64,000 nt of DNA from Candidatus Puniceispirillum sp. (GCA_028383305.1 JAOEVD010000002.1:100341-164340), one strand, 5' to 3'. Shown: positions 52,035 to 62,222, counted from the first letter of the stretch. The notes: generated by a model from the letters alone, not told the origin. Numbers and translations are program-made.

Positions 52035-52880
52035 ATGTCAGATGCAGCTAACAAAATCGCCTTTCAAGGCGTCCCAGGTGCCTATTCGCATATGGCATGT
52101 CAGGCCGTAAAGCCAGATATGGAGCCCGTTGGCTGCGCGTCATTTGAAGATATGCTGACCGAAGTCCAAGATGGACGCGCCAGCCTTGCGATGGTGCCTG
52201 TCGAAAATTCGATTGCTGGGCGCGTTGCCGATATCCATCATCTACTGCCATCATCCGGGCTCTATATCATTGGTGAGCATTTTCACCGGGTCAATCATCA
52301 CATCATGGCACCGCGCGGTGCGGCGCTTGATCAATTGACCCATGTTCACAGTCATGCTCAGGGGCTGGCGCAATGCCGCAACCGTGTTCGCGCACTTGGC
52401 CTAACCCCAGTCATACATCCTGATACCGCAGGCGCGGCCAAGGATGTTGCCGCCGCTGGTGATCCAAAAATTGGCGCTATCGCATCGCGTTTGGCATCGG
52501 AAATCTATGGTCTCGATATTCTGTTTGAATCGGCTGAAGATGATGAACATAATACCACGCGATTTTTGCTCATGTCAGCGACACCATCGGTTCCAGCCGC
52601 TGGCGGCAATATGATCACAACGCTGGTGTTTCAATTACGAAGCGTGCCAGCCGCGCTTTATAAAGCCTTGGGTGGATTCGCAACAAATGGGGTCAATCTG
52701 ACCAAGCTTGAATCCTATATTCGTGCCGGCGTTGCCGAGCAGGCGCAATTCTATATGGATGTTCAGGCACACATTGATGATCCGGCAATGCGGAACGCGA
52801 TGGAAGAATTGCGCTTTTTTTGCAGCAAAGACGAAGTACATGTTCTGGGCAGCTATCCGGCAAGCCCATCACGGTCATAA
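52035..52880 (+). CDS. pheA: Prephenate dehydratase
   Basis: This 281-aa monofunctional enzyme turns prephenate to phenylpyruvate. Its catalytic domain (about 1-185) has FQGVPGAYSHMAC, VPVENSIAGRVADIHHLL and the NTTRFLLM motif with the catalytic Thr. A C-terminal ACT domain (about 198-275) with NLTKLESYIRAG is the Phe feedback site. AGAGGA precedes the ATG. There is no chorismate-mutase domain, as usual in alphaproteobacteria. Confidence 0.95.
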   Translation: MSDAANKIAFQGVPGAYSHMACQAVKPDMEPVGCASFEDMLTEVQDGRASLAMVPVENSIAGRVADIHHLLPSSGLYIIGEHFHRVNHHIMAPRGAALDQLTHVHSHAQGLAQCRNRVRALGLTPVIHPDTAGAAKDVAAAGDPKIGAIASRLASEIYGLDILFESAEDDEHNTTRFLLMSATPSVPAAGGNMITTLVFQLRSVPAALYKALGGFATNGVNLTKLESYIRAGVAEQAQFYMDVQAHIDDPAMRNAMEELRFFCSKDEVHVLGSYPASPSRS

Positions 52881-52976
52881 CCACAAGGCCTAATTCGGCA
52901 TTTATTGCGTTAATAACCTTGCCTTTGGCCATAAAAAACTTGTCGAAACCGCTGCTTTGTTTCATACAGATAGGCA

Positions 52977-53066
52977 GGAAGGCTGGGCGGACGTTGCCCC
53001 TGCCAATCCGGTCAGGTCCGAAAGGAAGCAGCCGCAGTAGGATGTTTACGGGTCATCCAGTCTTCC
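52977..53066 (+). ncRNA. ffs: Signal recognition particle RNA (small bacterial type, 4.5S)
   Basis: The ends pair (GGAAGGCTGG with CCAGTCTTCC). The tip holds the invariant domain IV signature GGTCAGGTCCGAAAGGAAGCAGCC with the GGAA-type tetraloop and the asymmetric internal loop that binds Ffh. It is about 90 nt and lies just upstream of dnaX, the usual place in many alphaproteobacteria. Exact ends may differ by a few bases. Confidence 0.95.
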
Positions 53067-53137
53067 ACTAACTTTTGGTGTTTCGGCGCATATCGCTTGG
53101 CGTGGCCGCAATGGCCTTTCCCGTATAGGGACTCAGC

Positions 53138-54946
53138 TTGGCTGAAGATGTCGCCAGCTTGATAACGCCAATGGCGACTGATCCGACCGGTCACAAATCC
53201 TCGCGTGGCCATGAGCAAGAGATAGGTGTTTACGAGCCGATGACTGACACCGCCAAGCCAGCCTATCGCGTATTGGCCCGCAAATATCGCCCCGATACTT
53301 TTTCCGAACTGATTGGTCAGGATGCGCTTGTTCGCACGCTTGGGAATGCTCTTTCGCTTGGCAGGCTTGCCCATGCTTTTGTGCTGACCGGTGTTCGCGG
53401 CATTGGCAAAACATCAACGGCGCGCCTTCTTGCCAAGGGGCTGAACTGCATTGGTGCTGATGGGAATGGTGACGCCACGCTTGAACCATGTGGTCAGTGC
53501 GAGCCATGCAAATCCATCGCGGCTGGACGTCATGTTGATGTTCTGGAAATTGACGCTGCCAGCCATACCGGTGTTGATGATGCCCGCGAAATTATTGAAG
53601 GCGTTGGCTATCGGTCGGTTTCGGCACGCTATAAAATCTATATTATTGACGAAGTGCATATGATGTCGAAAAGTGCGTTTAACGCGCTTTTGAAAACCTT
53701 GGAAGAACCGCCTGACGCGGTAAAATTCATCTTTGCTACAACCGAAATCAGAAAAGTGCCGGTTACGATTTTATCGCGATGCCAGCGCTATGATTTGCGC
53801 CGCGTTCCGGCGGCCATGCTGGCTGTACATCTTGGCATGATCTGCCAACGCGAGTCGATTGCGGCAGATGAAGATGGGCTTGCTGCCATTGCGCGCGCCG
53901 CCGAAGGTTCGGTTCGTGACGCGCTATCCTTGCTCGATCAGGCCGCAGCAATGACCGCGGACAAGCTGACCTATGATATGGTTGCTGATATGCTTGGGCG
54001 ACCCGGACGGCGCGAGTCACAAACTGTCCTGACGGCCGCGCTGGCTGGTGATGCCTCTTCGGCGCTTGCCGCTTTTAACATTGCCTACAGCCGTGGTGCC
54101 GAGCCGGAAATGCTGGTCACTGATCTTTTAGATTTAATCCATCTTGCTAGCATGCAGGCCGCAGGTGGAAGTGACGATGCCCTTATCGAAAGCGAACGCG
54201 ACATGATTGCCGGTATTGCCAATTCAGGCATTGCCCGCCTTGGACGGGCATGGCAGCTATTGCTAAAAGGCCATGGCGAGCTTGGCCAAGCGCCCAATCC
54301 AGCGGCAGCGTGTGAAATGCTGATCATTCGGCTGGCGCATACAGCGCATATGCCAACCCCGGGCGAATTGATGCAGAAATTGCCAAAGACCCCATCATCG
54401 CCGCTAAGCGCATCACCGGCATCTGTTGCATCGACACCGGCCGCATCGACACCGGCTGCACCGTCAGCCGGCACAGGCTCAATCGACACAGGCCCAAGCA
54501 TGCCAAGCTCGCTTGCCGAGATTGTCGCGCTTGCCGAAACCAATGGTGAGATGTTGTTGGCAGCCCGAATTCGCAATCATGTAAAGCTGGTGTCGTTAAA
54601 ACTGGGCAATTTACAAATTGGTCTTGTTGGTGCTGCGCCTGATCAACTGGCAGGCGATATCGCCCGATATCTTAGCCAATGGACAGGTCAACGCTGGCTT
54701 GTGTCACTGTCCGAATCTGGCGGTTCGCAAACCCTTGCCGAAGAACAGCGCGATGCCAATGAAAAGCTTCGTGACACCATTGCTAGCGAGCCTTTGGTCG
54801 CACAAATTCTGAATATTTTCCCTGGTGCCAGCATTGATGAAATCAAAAACCCCGAAGCCGCGGATGCGGCAGGAACGCTTGTCGATGATAATGGGCTTTT
54901 GGCGGCTGGACAAAATAATGATGATGATGAGGAGATGTCGGGATGA
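53138..54946 (+). CDS. dnaX: DNA polymerase III subunits gamma and tau
   Basis: This 602-aa clamp-loader ATPase has Walker A GVRGIGKTSTARLLAKGLNC, a zinc module CGQCEPCKSI, Walker B with IYIIDEVHMMSKSAFNALLKTLEEPP, and the SRC motif LSRCQRYDLRR. After about residue 400 comes an Ala/Ser/Pro/Thr-rich linker (SASPASVASTPAASTPAAP), then the tau C-terminal domain. The TTG start has AGGGA at good spacing; ATG 53171 or 53240 (MTDTAKPAYRV) are alternatives. No A6G-type slippery heptamer was found, so a gamma form by frameshifting is not evident. It overlaps ybaB by four bases. Confidence 0.95.
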   Translation: MAEDVASLITPMATDPTGHKSSRGHEQEIGVYEPMTDTAKPAYRVLARKYRPDTFSELIGQDALVRTLGNALSLGRLAHAFVLTGVRGIGKTSTARLLAKGLNCIGADGNGDATLEPCGQCEPCKSIAAGRHVDVLEIDAASHTGVDDAREIIEGVGYRSVSARYKIYIIDEVHMMSKSAFNALLKTLEEPPDAVKFIFATTEIRKVPVTILSRCQRYDLRRVPAAMLAVHLGMICQRESIAADEDGLAAIARAAEGSVRDALSLLDQAAAMTADKLTYDMVADMLGRPGRRESQTVLTAALAGDASSALAAFNIAYSRGAEPEMLVTDLLDLIHLASMQAAGGSDDALIESERDMIAGIANSGIARLGRAWQLLLKGHGELGQAPNPAAACEMLIIRLAHTAHMPTPGELMQKLPKTPSSPLSASPASVASTPAASTPAAPSAGTGSIDTGPSMPSSLAEIVALAETNGEMLLAARIRNHVKLVSLKLGNLQIGLVGAAPDQLAGDIARYLSQWTGQRWLVSLSESGGSQTLAEEQRDANEKLRDTIASEPLVAQILNIFPGASIDEIKNPEAADAAGTLVDDNGLLAAGQNNDDDEEMSG

Positions 54947-55269
54947 TGCGTAATATGGCTGGCATGATGAAAAAGGTGCAAGAAATGCAAAGCCGGATGG
55001 AAAGCATGCAGGCCAACCTTGCCGCTATGGAATTTACCGCAATGGTTGGTGGCGGTGCCGTTAGCGCAACGGTTAGCGGCGATGGCAAGCTGGTTCGGCT
55101 AAAACTTGATCCGGCAGTCTTGGCACCTGATGATGTTGATATACTGGAAGATATGATCTGTCTTGCCACGAATAACGCGCTTGACGAAGCAGCGGGTGAA
55201 AAGGCGCGTCTGCTGAAAGATATTACCGGCGGGTTGCCGCTTCCACCTGGCATGAATTTGCCGTTCTGA
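54943..55269 (+). CDS. YbaB/EbfC family nucleoid-associated protein
   Basis: This 108-aa protein has an N-terminal Met/Gln-rich helix ([26 protein letters not shown]), then the YbaB sheet '[25 protein letters not shown]' and a C-terminal helix. Members form tweezer-like dimers that bind DNA. It is encoded between dnaX (ATGA overlap) and recR (one-base gap), the conserved dnaX-ybaB-recR operon. Confidence 0.95.
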   Translation: MMRNMAGMMKKVQEMQSRMESMQANLAAMEFTAMVGGGAVSATVSGDGKLVRLKLDPAVLAPDDVDILEDMICLATNNALDEAAGEKARLLKDITGGLPLPPGMNLPF

Positions 55270-55270
55270 A

Positions 55271-55867
55271 ATGCATAATTCGCTTGAAAATCTAATCCGT
55301 AGGCTTGGCCGCCTTCCGGGGCTTGGGCCAAGATCGGCGCGGCGCGCTGTTTTGTTTTTGCTGAAGAACCGCGACCGTCTTATGCTTCCACTTGCCGAAG
55401 AACTGCATAATGTTGCCAGCAATGTTCGCGCCTGTATTGAATGCGGTAATCTTGATATCACCGATCATTGCAGCATCTGCGCCGATAGCCGCCGTGACCG
55501 TAGCCGTATTTGTGTTGTTGAGGATGTTGGCGATTTATGGGCGATGGAACGGGCGTCGGTTTATCGTGGGCTATATCACGTTCTTGGCGGCACGCTCAGC
55601 GCGCTTGATGGGCGCGGGCCGGAAGATTTGCATATTGACCGGCTGGTTCGCCGCGCTGGACATGACGATACTGCCGAAATTATTCTGGCGTTATCAGCAA
55701 CCGTTGATGGGCAAACCACGGCGCATTATATCGGCGAAAAACTGGCAAATCTGCCGCTTGATATCACCCGATTGGCGCATGGCATGCCGGTTGGTGGCGA
55801 GCTGGATTATCTTGATGATGGCACGCTGGCACAGGCGTTGAAAGCGCGTGCCAAGCTGGAATTTTAG
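55271..55867 (+). CDS. recR: Recombination mediator RecR
   Basis: This 198-aa RecFOR-pathway protein has a helix-hairpin-helix ([17 protein letters not shown]; about 14-30), a C4 zinc finger [18 protein letters not shown] (about 56-73), a Toprim domain ([12 protein letters not shown]; about 80-170) and a C-terminal Walker-B-like segment. It forms a ring clamp with RecO to load RecA at gaps. It is last gene of the dnaX operon. Confidence 0.96.
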   Translation: MHNSLENLIRRLGRLPGLGPRSARRAVLFLLKNRDRLMLPLAEELHNVASNVRACIECGNLDITDHCSICADSRRDRSRICVVEDVGDLWAMERASVYRGLYHVLGGTLSALDGRGPEDLHIDRLVRRAGHDDTAEIILALSATVDGQTTAHYIGEKLANLPLDITRLAHGMPVGGELDYLDDGTLAQALKARAKLEF

Positions 55868-55952
55868 CCAGCATAATTACGCCCTCAACCATGCCATATC
55901 GTCATGCCATTCATCACGCTATCTCACCAGATCGATGCAGCCAAACGCGCGC

Positions 55953-57020
55953 TTAGCCTAACAAATCGGTTTTTGGCGCGACCGATGTTGCCTCACCGGC
56001 ATCCAGAACTTCGATTTCATCAATTTTATTGCCGCGTGAAATAATTTTACCAGTTGATGTTTGGATATCTGAAATATCTTTTTCGGCTTGGGAAAAATGC
56101 GTTGCCAATTTGGCAACACGATCTTCGAGACGATGCACATCCTTCATCATCAAGTCGACCTGTGTCTGGATCAGGCCTGCCGCCTCATGCATGCGGGCAT
56201 CACGCAAAATGGCTCTGACCGTATGCAGCAACAGCATCAGATTATCCGGCCCCGCCATATAGACACGCGCCTTGCGGCTGGCCTCGACCAGCTTTGGCAA
56301 TTGAATATTGATTTCGGCATAAACCGATTCGGACGGTAAAAATAAAATGGCGCTTTCGGCGGTTTCACCCGGGATAATATATTTTTCGGCGATATCCTGA
56401 ATATGTTTTTTCACATCATTTTCCAGCAACCGCTTTGCCGCGTCGCGTTCGGCATCATTCGCCGCGCTGGTCAAACGGCGATAGGCCTCAAGCGGAAATT
56501 TGGAATCGATGGCGATTGGGCCGGGTGGATTTGGCAGGCGAAGCAAACAATCGACGCGCCGACCATTGCCAAGCGTTGCTTGAAAATCAAACGCATTTTC
56601 TGGAAGCGCATCACGCACAAGATTTTCCAACTGCACTTCGCCAAAACTGCCACGCGCCTGTTTGTTGGATAAAATATTTTGAAGCTGCGTTACCTGATTG
56701 GTCAATGCCGAAATATGGGTATTGGCCTCGGTGATGACCGCCAGCTTTTCAGCCATGCCGGTCAATGATTTGGTCGTTCGGTCATTCTGGTCACGAAGTG
56801 ATTGTTCAAGCCGGTTGCCAAGGCGGCCTTCGCTTTGCGCCATCTGTTCGGCAATCAGCCGTTGCAATTCATTAGACTGGCTTGCCATCTGGGCAAGCTG
56901 ACCGCGCAATTCGGCAAAATCTTGGCCATTTTCCGGCAATTTCCCGCGCCGTAAAAACAGCACGCTAAGCCCAATCACGCCAAACAGGCCTACGATCAAA
57001 ATCAGTTCCATGCCAGTCAT
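55953..57020 (-). CDS. rmuC: RmuC family DNA recombination protein
   Basis: This protein has one N-terminal membrane helix (ELILIVGLFGVIGLSVLFLR), a long coiled coil (about 30-125) and the RmuC nuclease-like domain with LSNKQARGSFGEVQLENLVRDALP and VDCLLRLPNPPGPIAIDSKFPLEAY (PD-(D/E)XK-like acidic and Lys residues). The ATG at 57020 with AGGTG six bases upstream gives 355 aa; the track start is slightly upstream. RmuC limits inversions between short repeats. It is convergent with recR. Confidence 0.9.
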   Translation of the reverse strand: MTGMELILIVGLFGVIGLSVLFLRRGKLPENGQDFAELRGQLAQMASQSNELQRLIAEQMAQSEGRLGNRLEQSLRDQNDRTTKSLTGMAEKLAVITEANTHISALTNQVTQLQNILSNKQARGSFGEVQLENLVRDALPENAFDFQATLGNGRRVDCLLRLPNPPGPIAIDSKFPLEAYRRLTSAANDAERDAAKRLLENDVKKHIQDIAEKYIIPGETAESAILFLPSESVYAEINIQLPKLVEASRKARVYMAGPDNLMLLLHTVRAILRDARMHEAAGLIQTQVDLMMKDVHRLEDRVAKLATHFSQAEKDISDIQTSTGKIISRGNKIDEIEVLDAGEATSVAPKTDLLG

Positions 57021-57218
57021 GTTCATCACCTGTAAAGCCGTTTCAAAAGTGGTCTGGCGTTTTCCCAGCGCCAAATTTGACATGCTAGCAACTTGACTGC
57101 AACGACACCATCTTCTAATCCATGAAAACCGAAACTGACCAAACCCAGATGAAATGGTGCCGCACCAAATAGCGTTGCCCGTTTCCTTTGGCCGAAGTCA
57201 CATTTAGGAATTATACTG

Positions 57219-57749
57219 ATGCCAGCCACTGCCAAGCTTATCCCAATTATCAAAGTGCCAGATCCGATTTTACGCGAAACGGCAAAGCCGGTGACCGAAA
57301 TCACCGATGGCACTCGCCAGCTTTTGGATGATATGGCGGCAACCATGTATGACGCGCCGGGCATTGGCCTTGCCGCACCGCAGGTCAATATTGGCCAGCG
57401 TGTCATTGTTATGGATTGTGGCAAGGATGATGCGCCCGAATTATTCAAAATGATTAATCCGGAGATTGTTTGCGAATCAGATGCTCGCGCCATCTTGGAA
57501 GAAGGCTGTCTTTCTATTCCCGACCAAACGGCCGATGTTGAACGGCCAGCCGAAGTTGAAGTACGCTATCTTGATGAGGCTGGTGAGATGCAGTCACTTG
57601 TTGCCAATGGGCTGTTGGCGGCTTGTGTTCAGCATGAGATTGATCATTTGAATGGCGTGTTGTTTATCGATCATATTTCTCGCTTGAAACGTGATATGAT
57701 TTTGCGTCGAGTCATGAAGGAAATGCGTCAAACGACATCGCGCAACTAA
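57219..57749 (+). CDS. def: Peptide deformylase
   Basis: This 176-aa Fe(II) metalloprotease removes the formyl group from new N-terminal Met. All three motifs are present: GIGLAAPQ (about 47-54), EEGCLSIP (about 92-99; Cys ligand) and QHEIDHLNG (about 135-143; two His ligands and the catalytic Glu). AGGA lies upstream. It is followed after 13 bases by fmt, its partner in the formylation cycle. Confidence 0.97.
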   Translation: MPATAKLIPIIKVPDPILRETAKPVTEITDGTRQLLDDMAATMYDAPGIGLAAPQVNIGQRVIVMDCGKDDAPELFKMINPEIVCESDARAILEEGCLSIPDQTADVERPAEVEVRYLDEAGEMQSLVANGLLAACVQHEIDHLNGVLFIDHISRLKRDMILRRVMKEMRQTTSRN

Positions 57750-57762
57750 CTGGAGGTCATGT

Positions 57763-58815
57763 ATGACCGCCTCGCATTCAGATGCTAAAATGGCAGACGC
57801 CGAAATGGCTGATACGCCGCCGCAGAAAGGCGCAAAGCAGCGTATTGTCTTTATGGGCAGCCCAGCCTTTGCCATTCCGACGCTTAATCATCTTGTCAAA
57901 ACGCATGAGGTTTGCGCTGTTTATAGCCAGCCTGCCAAAAAATCGGGTCGCGGCATGAAAACAACGCCGGTGCCTGTTGCCGCCTATGCTGATGCTGCGG
58001 GCCTGCCAGTTTTCACCCCTGAACATTTAAAATCTGCCGAAATTGAAGCGCAGCTTGCAAGCCATGATGCCGATTTATTCGTCGTTGTTGCCTATGGACT
58101 GTTGTTGCCAGCAACTATTTTGGCCATTCCGCGGTTTGGCTGTTTGAACGGGCATGCATCTTTATTGCCGCGGTGGCGTGGTGCCGCGCCGATCCAGCGT
58201 GCGATCCAAGTCGGTGACAGCGAAACCGGCATTTCGGCAATGATCATGGAAACCGGACTTGATACCGGCCCGGTTGTGGCCGTTCGTCAAACAGCAATCA
58301 GCAAGCATGATAATGCCGCCAGCCTGCATGATCGGTTGGCCGATTTGACTGCGGCATGTCTTGGTGCGGTGATTGATGGTGCGCCGTATAGTTTGGCATC
58401 ACCAACACCGCAAGCCGATGACGGCATCATCTATGCTGCCAAAATAAGCTCGGCCGAGGCGATGATTGATTGGCAGCAACCTGCCAATGTTCTTGATTGT
58501 CATATCCGCGCTTTTGCACCCTATCCGGGCGCATGGTGTTTTGCGCCAAAAGGCCGATTACGCATTTTAGAGGCAAGCCCGATGGCGATGCCAGCGACGC
58601 AAACGACCGCAACGCCACAGGACGCACTGGCTGGCAGCTTTCTTGGCAAGACCGATGATGGCGCAATCATAATCGCTTGTGGGCAAGATGCGCTGAAAAT
58701 CACAAAGGTACAACCGGCGGGAAAAACCAGCATGACGGCAAGTGATTTTCTGAACGGGACAGCGTTGGCGATTGGTGCGTTTTTGCATCCTGAAACCAGC
58801 CCAGAAACCATATGA
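57763..58815 (+). CDS. fmt: Methionyl-tRNA formyltransferase
   Basis: This 350-aa enzyme has IVFMGSPAFAIPTL, the KKSGRGMKTTPVPVAA loop, and the folate/catalytic motif LNGHASLLPRWRGAAPIQRAI (about 126-146; Asn, His and downstream Asp), then the C-terminal OB-fold tRNA-binding domain (about 220-340). The start is well supported by GGAGG. It has an atypical, roughly 25-residue hydrophilic N-terminal extension (MTASHSDAKMADAEMADTPP) before the usual first strand. Confidence 0.96.
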   Translation: MTASHSDAKMADAEMADTPPQKGAKQRIVFMGSPAFAIPTLNHLVKTHEVCAVYSQPAKKSGRGMKTTPVPVAAYADAAGLPVFTPEHLKSAEIEAQLASHDADLFVVVAYGLLLPATILAIPRFGCLNGHASLLPRWRGAAPIQRAIQVGDSETGISAMIMETGLDTGPVVAVRQTAISKHDNAASLHDRLADLTAACLGAVIDGAPYSLASPTPQADDGIIYAAKISSAEAMIDWQQPANVLDCHIRAFAPYPGAWCFAPKGRLRILEASPMAMPATQTTATPQDALAGSFLGKTDDGAIIIACGQDALKITKVQPAGKTSMTASDFLNGTALAIGAFLHPETSPETI

Positions 58816-59576
58816 CGCGGCGTATTCTAATCACCATTGAATATGATGGTGGTCCCTTTTCAGGATGGCAGCGTCAGGATAATGCCGATTCGGTTCAGGC
58901 CCGGATTGAAGATGCTGCTGCGGCTTTTTTATTGGCACCAGTTGCGGTTGCCGGCGCAGGGCGCACCGATTCGGGGGTTCATGCCACCGCGCAGGCAGCG
59001 CATCTTGACGTTCCCGATAAATTCACCGCTAACAGGGTGATGGAGGCGCTGAACGCTTATCTTGCCAGAATGCCGATCAGCGTTCGACATGCGGTTGAGG
59101 TGCCAGCTGAATTTCATGCCCGATTCAGCGCTATAGGCAGGCGCTATCTATACCGGATTTTGCCACGCCGCCAACCGCCAGCGCTTGATGCCGGACGCGT
59201 TTGGCATCACAAGCACCGGCTTGATCCAGAGGCGATGGCAAGCGCGGCCAAACATTTGCTTGGACGACATGATTTCACCAGCTTTCGGGCAAGCCAATGC
59301 CAAGCTGAATCGCCCTTGCGGACGCTTGACCGTTTGGATGTCGAAAAGGTTGGTGATGAAATTCACATTCATGCCGAGGCGCGGTCATTCCTGCATCACC
59401 AAGTGCGTAACATCACCGGAACCTTGGCGCTGGTTGGCTCGGGGAAATGGCACGCTGATGATGTGAAAAGCGCGCTTGCTGCCTGTGACCGCAGTGCGGC
59501 TGGCCCAACCGCTCCACCCGAGGGCTTGTATCTTGTTGGTGTTGATTATCCGCCGATGGCTGGCAGTCGCGACTGA
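58812..59576 (+). CDS. truA: tRNA pseudouridine synthase A
   Basis: This 254-aa enzyme modifies uridines 38-40 of the anticodon stem. Motifs are ITIEYDGGPFSGWQRQ, the catalytic Asp in AGRTDSGVHATAQ (about 55-67), EFHARFSAIGRRYLYRIL and 'SFLHHQVRNITGTL'. It overlaps fmt by four bases (ATGA). The 3' end overlaps the convergent membrane-protein gene by 31 bases. Confidence 0.97.
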   Translation: MTRRILITIEYDGGPFSGWQRQDNADSVQARIEDAAAAFLLAPVAVAGAGRTDSGVHATAQAAHLDVPDKFTANRVMEALNAYLARMPISVRHAVEVPAEFHARFSAIGRRYLYRILPRRQPPALDAGRVWHHKHRLDPEAMASAAKHLLGRHDFTSFRASQCQAESPLRTLDRLDVEKVGDEIHIHAEARSFLHHQVRNITGTLALVGSGKWHADDVKSALAACDRSAAGPTAPPEGLYLVGVDYPPMAGSRD

Positions 59577-60112
59577 AGCATATAAAGAAGGCTGACATCG
59601 ATCATGAATGACAGAGCGATGAACCCTGCCGCTACCAAGCCGCCCTTGCCGACGATATCGCGGCCAATGCGCCACAACCAATAGCAGGTCCAAACGGCAA
59701 CCGGCAAAATCGAAATCATCAGCGTTTGATCACCGGTCATCACGGTCAGGCTTTGAACGATGCCGCCAAGAAGCTGTTGCAGATTTTCGATCCATAAAAA
59801 TGGCACGATAAACGGCAATAGCTTATCTGGTCGGCCAAGCGCTTTTAATAACAGATTGATCAAAAGCACCAGCATGACAACGCCGATCAATTGCAAAAGC
59901 AGCGCCGCGAAAAACAGGTTTGGAGTCGCCTCAAGCGCCGGATAAATCGTAACCAAAAGTGTAAAGACAATCGATGCTGCAATTGCCTGCCATACCCCCG
60001 CTGGCGATGTGTCATAACTGCCAATCGCTGGCTTTCGGCCAAGCATGACAAGCAATGTCACCCGAATCAGGGCGAACAGGCTTGATGGCGATAGATTGGG
60101 CAAAGATGCCAT
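59546..60112 (-). CDS. Yip1-like multi-pass membrane protein
   Basis: This 188-aa protein has about five hydrophobic helices and a short N-terminal cytoplasmic part. The layout (LFALIRVTLLVMLGRKPAIGSYD, then alternating helices, 'LIDVSLLYML'-like end) resembles the Yip1 / DUF1282-type family seen next to dapE in alphaproteobacteria. Its ATG abuts the dapE stop (TAAATG), so it is co-translated. No function is assigned. Confidence 0.72.
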   Translation of the reverse strand: MASLPNLSPSSLFALIRVTLLVMLGRKPAIGSYDTSPAGVWQAIAASIVFTLLVTIYPALEATPNLFFAALLLQLIGVVMLVLLINLLLKALGRPDKLLPFIVPFLWIENLQQLLGGIVQSLTVMTGDQTLMISILPVAVWTCYWLWRIGRDIVGKGGLVAAGFIALSFMIDVSLLYMLQSRLPAIGG

Positions 60113-61255
60113 TTAAGAGTCACCCTTAAAAAAACGAACAAGCATTTCATGATAGATTTTTGCAAGCTGGTCGATGTCAGCTGCGTCAACATGCTCATCA
60201 ACCTGATGCATGGTTTGACCAACAAGGCCAAATTCGGCAACAGGACAGATATTTGTGATAAAGCGCGCATCCGATGTGCCGCCACTTGTTGACAGAACCG
60301 GCTTTTGCCCTGTGACCGATTCAATCGCTGTCTGCATCAATGCGGTAAAGCTGCCGACAGGTGTTACAAAGGGCTGTGCTGAGGCACGCCATGTCGCCGT
60401 CCATTCGCCATCAACACGGTTGAAATGTTCTTCCAGCCAGCCAATCAAATCATCTGAATTATGTTCGGTATTAAACCGGATATTGAACTTGGCCGATACG
60501 GATGCGGGAATGACATTGCCAGCGTCATTGCTAGTGTCAATGCTGGTCACATTCGCGGTTGTCGGGTCAAAATAATCATTGCCGCCATCAAGCGCGGTGC
60601 CATTCACCGGTGCCAACATCGCGATCAAGCGGGTAATCGGGTTATCGGCTAGATGCGGATAGGCAACATGGCCTTGCACCCCGTCAACGCGCAATTGGCA
60701 GGACAGGCTGCCGCGGCGGCCGTTCTTAATCACATCGCCAAGACGTGATGGATTGGTTGGCTCGCCAACAACGCACACATCCGGCACCTGATCATTTGCC
60801 TGTAACCATTCAACCATCTTAACCGTGCCAAAATCAGCATCGCCTTCTTCATCACCGGTGATGATAAAGCTGATTGATCCGGTATCATCGGCAACATCAA
60901 GGGCGGATACGGCGGCAACAAAAGCGGCGATGCCGCCTTTCATATCAGCCGTGCCACGGCCATATAATTTGCCATCAACAAGCTTGCCGCCAAAAGGGTC
61001 ATGCTGCCATTGCGCGGCATCACCAACCGGCACAACATCAGTATGCCCCGCAAAGGCGAAATGAGGCCCGCCTTTCCCGCGGCGTGCAAACAGATTATCA
61101 ATCCGCTTGTCCCCAGTGCCAAAAGGCAATCTTGTGCAGTCAAAACCAAGCTTGGTGAATTCATCCTGCAACAGATCAAGCGCCCCGCCTTCAATCGGTG
61201 TTACCGATGGGCAGCGCACAAGTCTTTGCGCAAGTTGAACCGCGTAGGATGGCAT
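60113..61255 (-). CDS. dapE: Succinyl-diaminopimelate desuccinylase
   Basis: This 380-aa M20-family metallohydrolase has FAGHTDVVPVGD (metal His; about 63-74), YGRGTADMKGGIAAF, TGDEEGDADFGT (catalytic and metal Glu pair) and GEPTNPSRLGD. A lid/dimer domain occupies about 180-290. It frees L,L-diaminopimelate in the succinylase lysine/peptidoglycan pathway, together with dapD four bases upstream. Confidence 0.96.
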   Translation of the reverse strand: MPSYAVQLAQRLVRCPSVTPIEGGALDLLQDEFTKLGFDCTRLPFGTGDKRIDNLFARRGKGGPHFAFAGHTDVVPVGDAAQWQHDPFGGKLVDGKLYGRGTADMKGGIAAFVAAVSALDVADDTGSISFIITGDEEGDADFGTVKMVEWLQANDQVPDVCVVGEPTNPSRLGDVIKNGRRGSLSCQLRVDGVQGHVAYPHLADNPITRLIAMLAPVNGTALDGGNDYFDPTTANVTSIDTSNDAGNVIPASVSAKFNIRFNTEHNSDDLIGWLEEHFNRVDGEWTATWRASAQPFVTPVGSFTALMQTAIESVTGQKPVLSTSGGTSDARFITNICPVAEFGLVGQTMHQVDEHVDAADIDQLAKIYHEMLVRFFKGDS

Positions 61256-61259
61256 GGTT

Positions 61260-62120
61260 TTAATCTCTCAAAAGATCATTTACAGATGTTTTTGCACGGG
61301 TCTTTTCGTCAACTTTTTTGATGATTACGGCGCAATATAGTGACGGGCCAGGTGAACCATCGGCCAATGGCTTGCCGGGAAGGCTGCCAGGCACAACAAC
61401 TGAATAGGCTGGTACGCGGCCAATATGCACTTCACCAGTTACCCGATCGACAATTTTGGTCGAAGCGCCAATGAACACACCCATCGACAAAACCGCACCG
61501 GTTTCAACAACCACACCTTCAACAACTTCTGAACGGGCACCGATAAAGCAATCATCTTCAATGATAACCGGCCCAGCCTGCAATGGTTCCAAGACCCCGC
61601 CAATACCAGCCCCGCCTGACAGATGTACATTCTTGCCAATCTGCGCGCATGATCCCACTGTTGCCCATGTATCCACCATTGTTCCGCTGCCAACATAGGC
61701 ACCAAGATTCACAAAGCTTGGCATCAAGACGGCATTTGGCGCGATAAAGGCGGAATGGCGAACAATACAGCCCGGCACGGCGCGGAAACCGGCTTCGCGG
61801 AAACGCGCTTCATCCCAGCCGCTAAATTTTGGCGGCACCTTGTCCCACCAAACAGATTCGCCAGCACCTTGATAGATGGTTCCACTTGGGATGGCTTGCA
61901 TGTCATTCAGACGAAATGATAAAAGCACAGCTTTTTTTAGCCATTGATTCACCGTCCATTGATGATCGCCAGCCGGTTCTGCGACACGCGCCGTTCCCGA
62001 GTCAAGTAAAGCAAGCGCAGCTGCAACAGCATCACGAACCGCCCCTGTGGTCGTGGCATTTACCGCATCACGATTGTCCCATGCGGCATTGATTTCGGTT
62101 TCAAGTTGCGCCAAATCCAT
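61260..62120 (-). CDS. dapD: 2,3,4,5-tetrahydropyridine-2,6-dicarboxylate N-succinyltransferase
   Basis: This 286-aa homotrimeric left-handed beta-helix enzyme has an N-terminal helical domain, then hexapeptide repeats with '[44 protein letters not shown]' and '[36 protein letters not shown]'. It uses succinyl-CoA on tetrahydrodipicolinate. It is translated with dapE, so the window carries both succinyl-branch DAP genes. Confidence 0.96.
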   Translation of the reverse strand: MDLAQLETEINAAWDNRDAVNATTTGAVRDAVAAALALLDSGTARVAEPAGDHQWTVNQWLKKAVLLSFRLNDMQAIPSGTIYQGAGESVWWDKVPPKFSGWDEARFREAGFRAVPGCIVRHSAFIAPNAVLMPSFVNLGAYVGSGTMVDTWATVGSCAQIGKNVHLSGGAGIGGVLEPLQAGPVIIEDDCFIGARSEVVEGVVVETGAVLSMGVFIGASTKIVDRVTGEVHIGRVPAYSVVVPGSLPGKPLADGSPGPSLYCAVIIKKVDEKTRAKTSVNDLLRD

Positions 62121-62222
62121 GCTTTCTCTCCTTATATTTGACAGGCCAATTGCCCGCCCTTGTCGTTATAGCGTTTACCGGCCCATGCGTCCATGATGCC
62201 GTCACGTAAGTTTTTTGATTGA

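Noticed and set aside
53138-54946. Programmed frameshift producing the gamma subunit of DnaX
   Set aside because: No A6G-type slippery heptamer with a following stem was found in the coding sequence.
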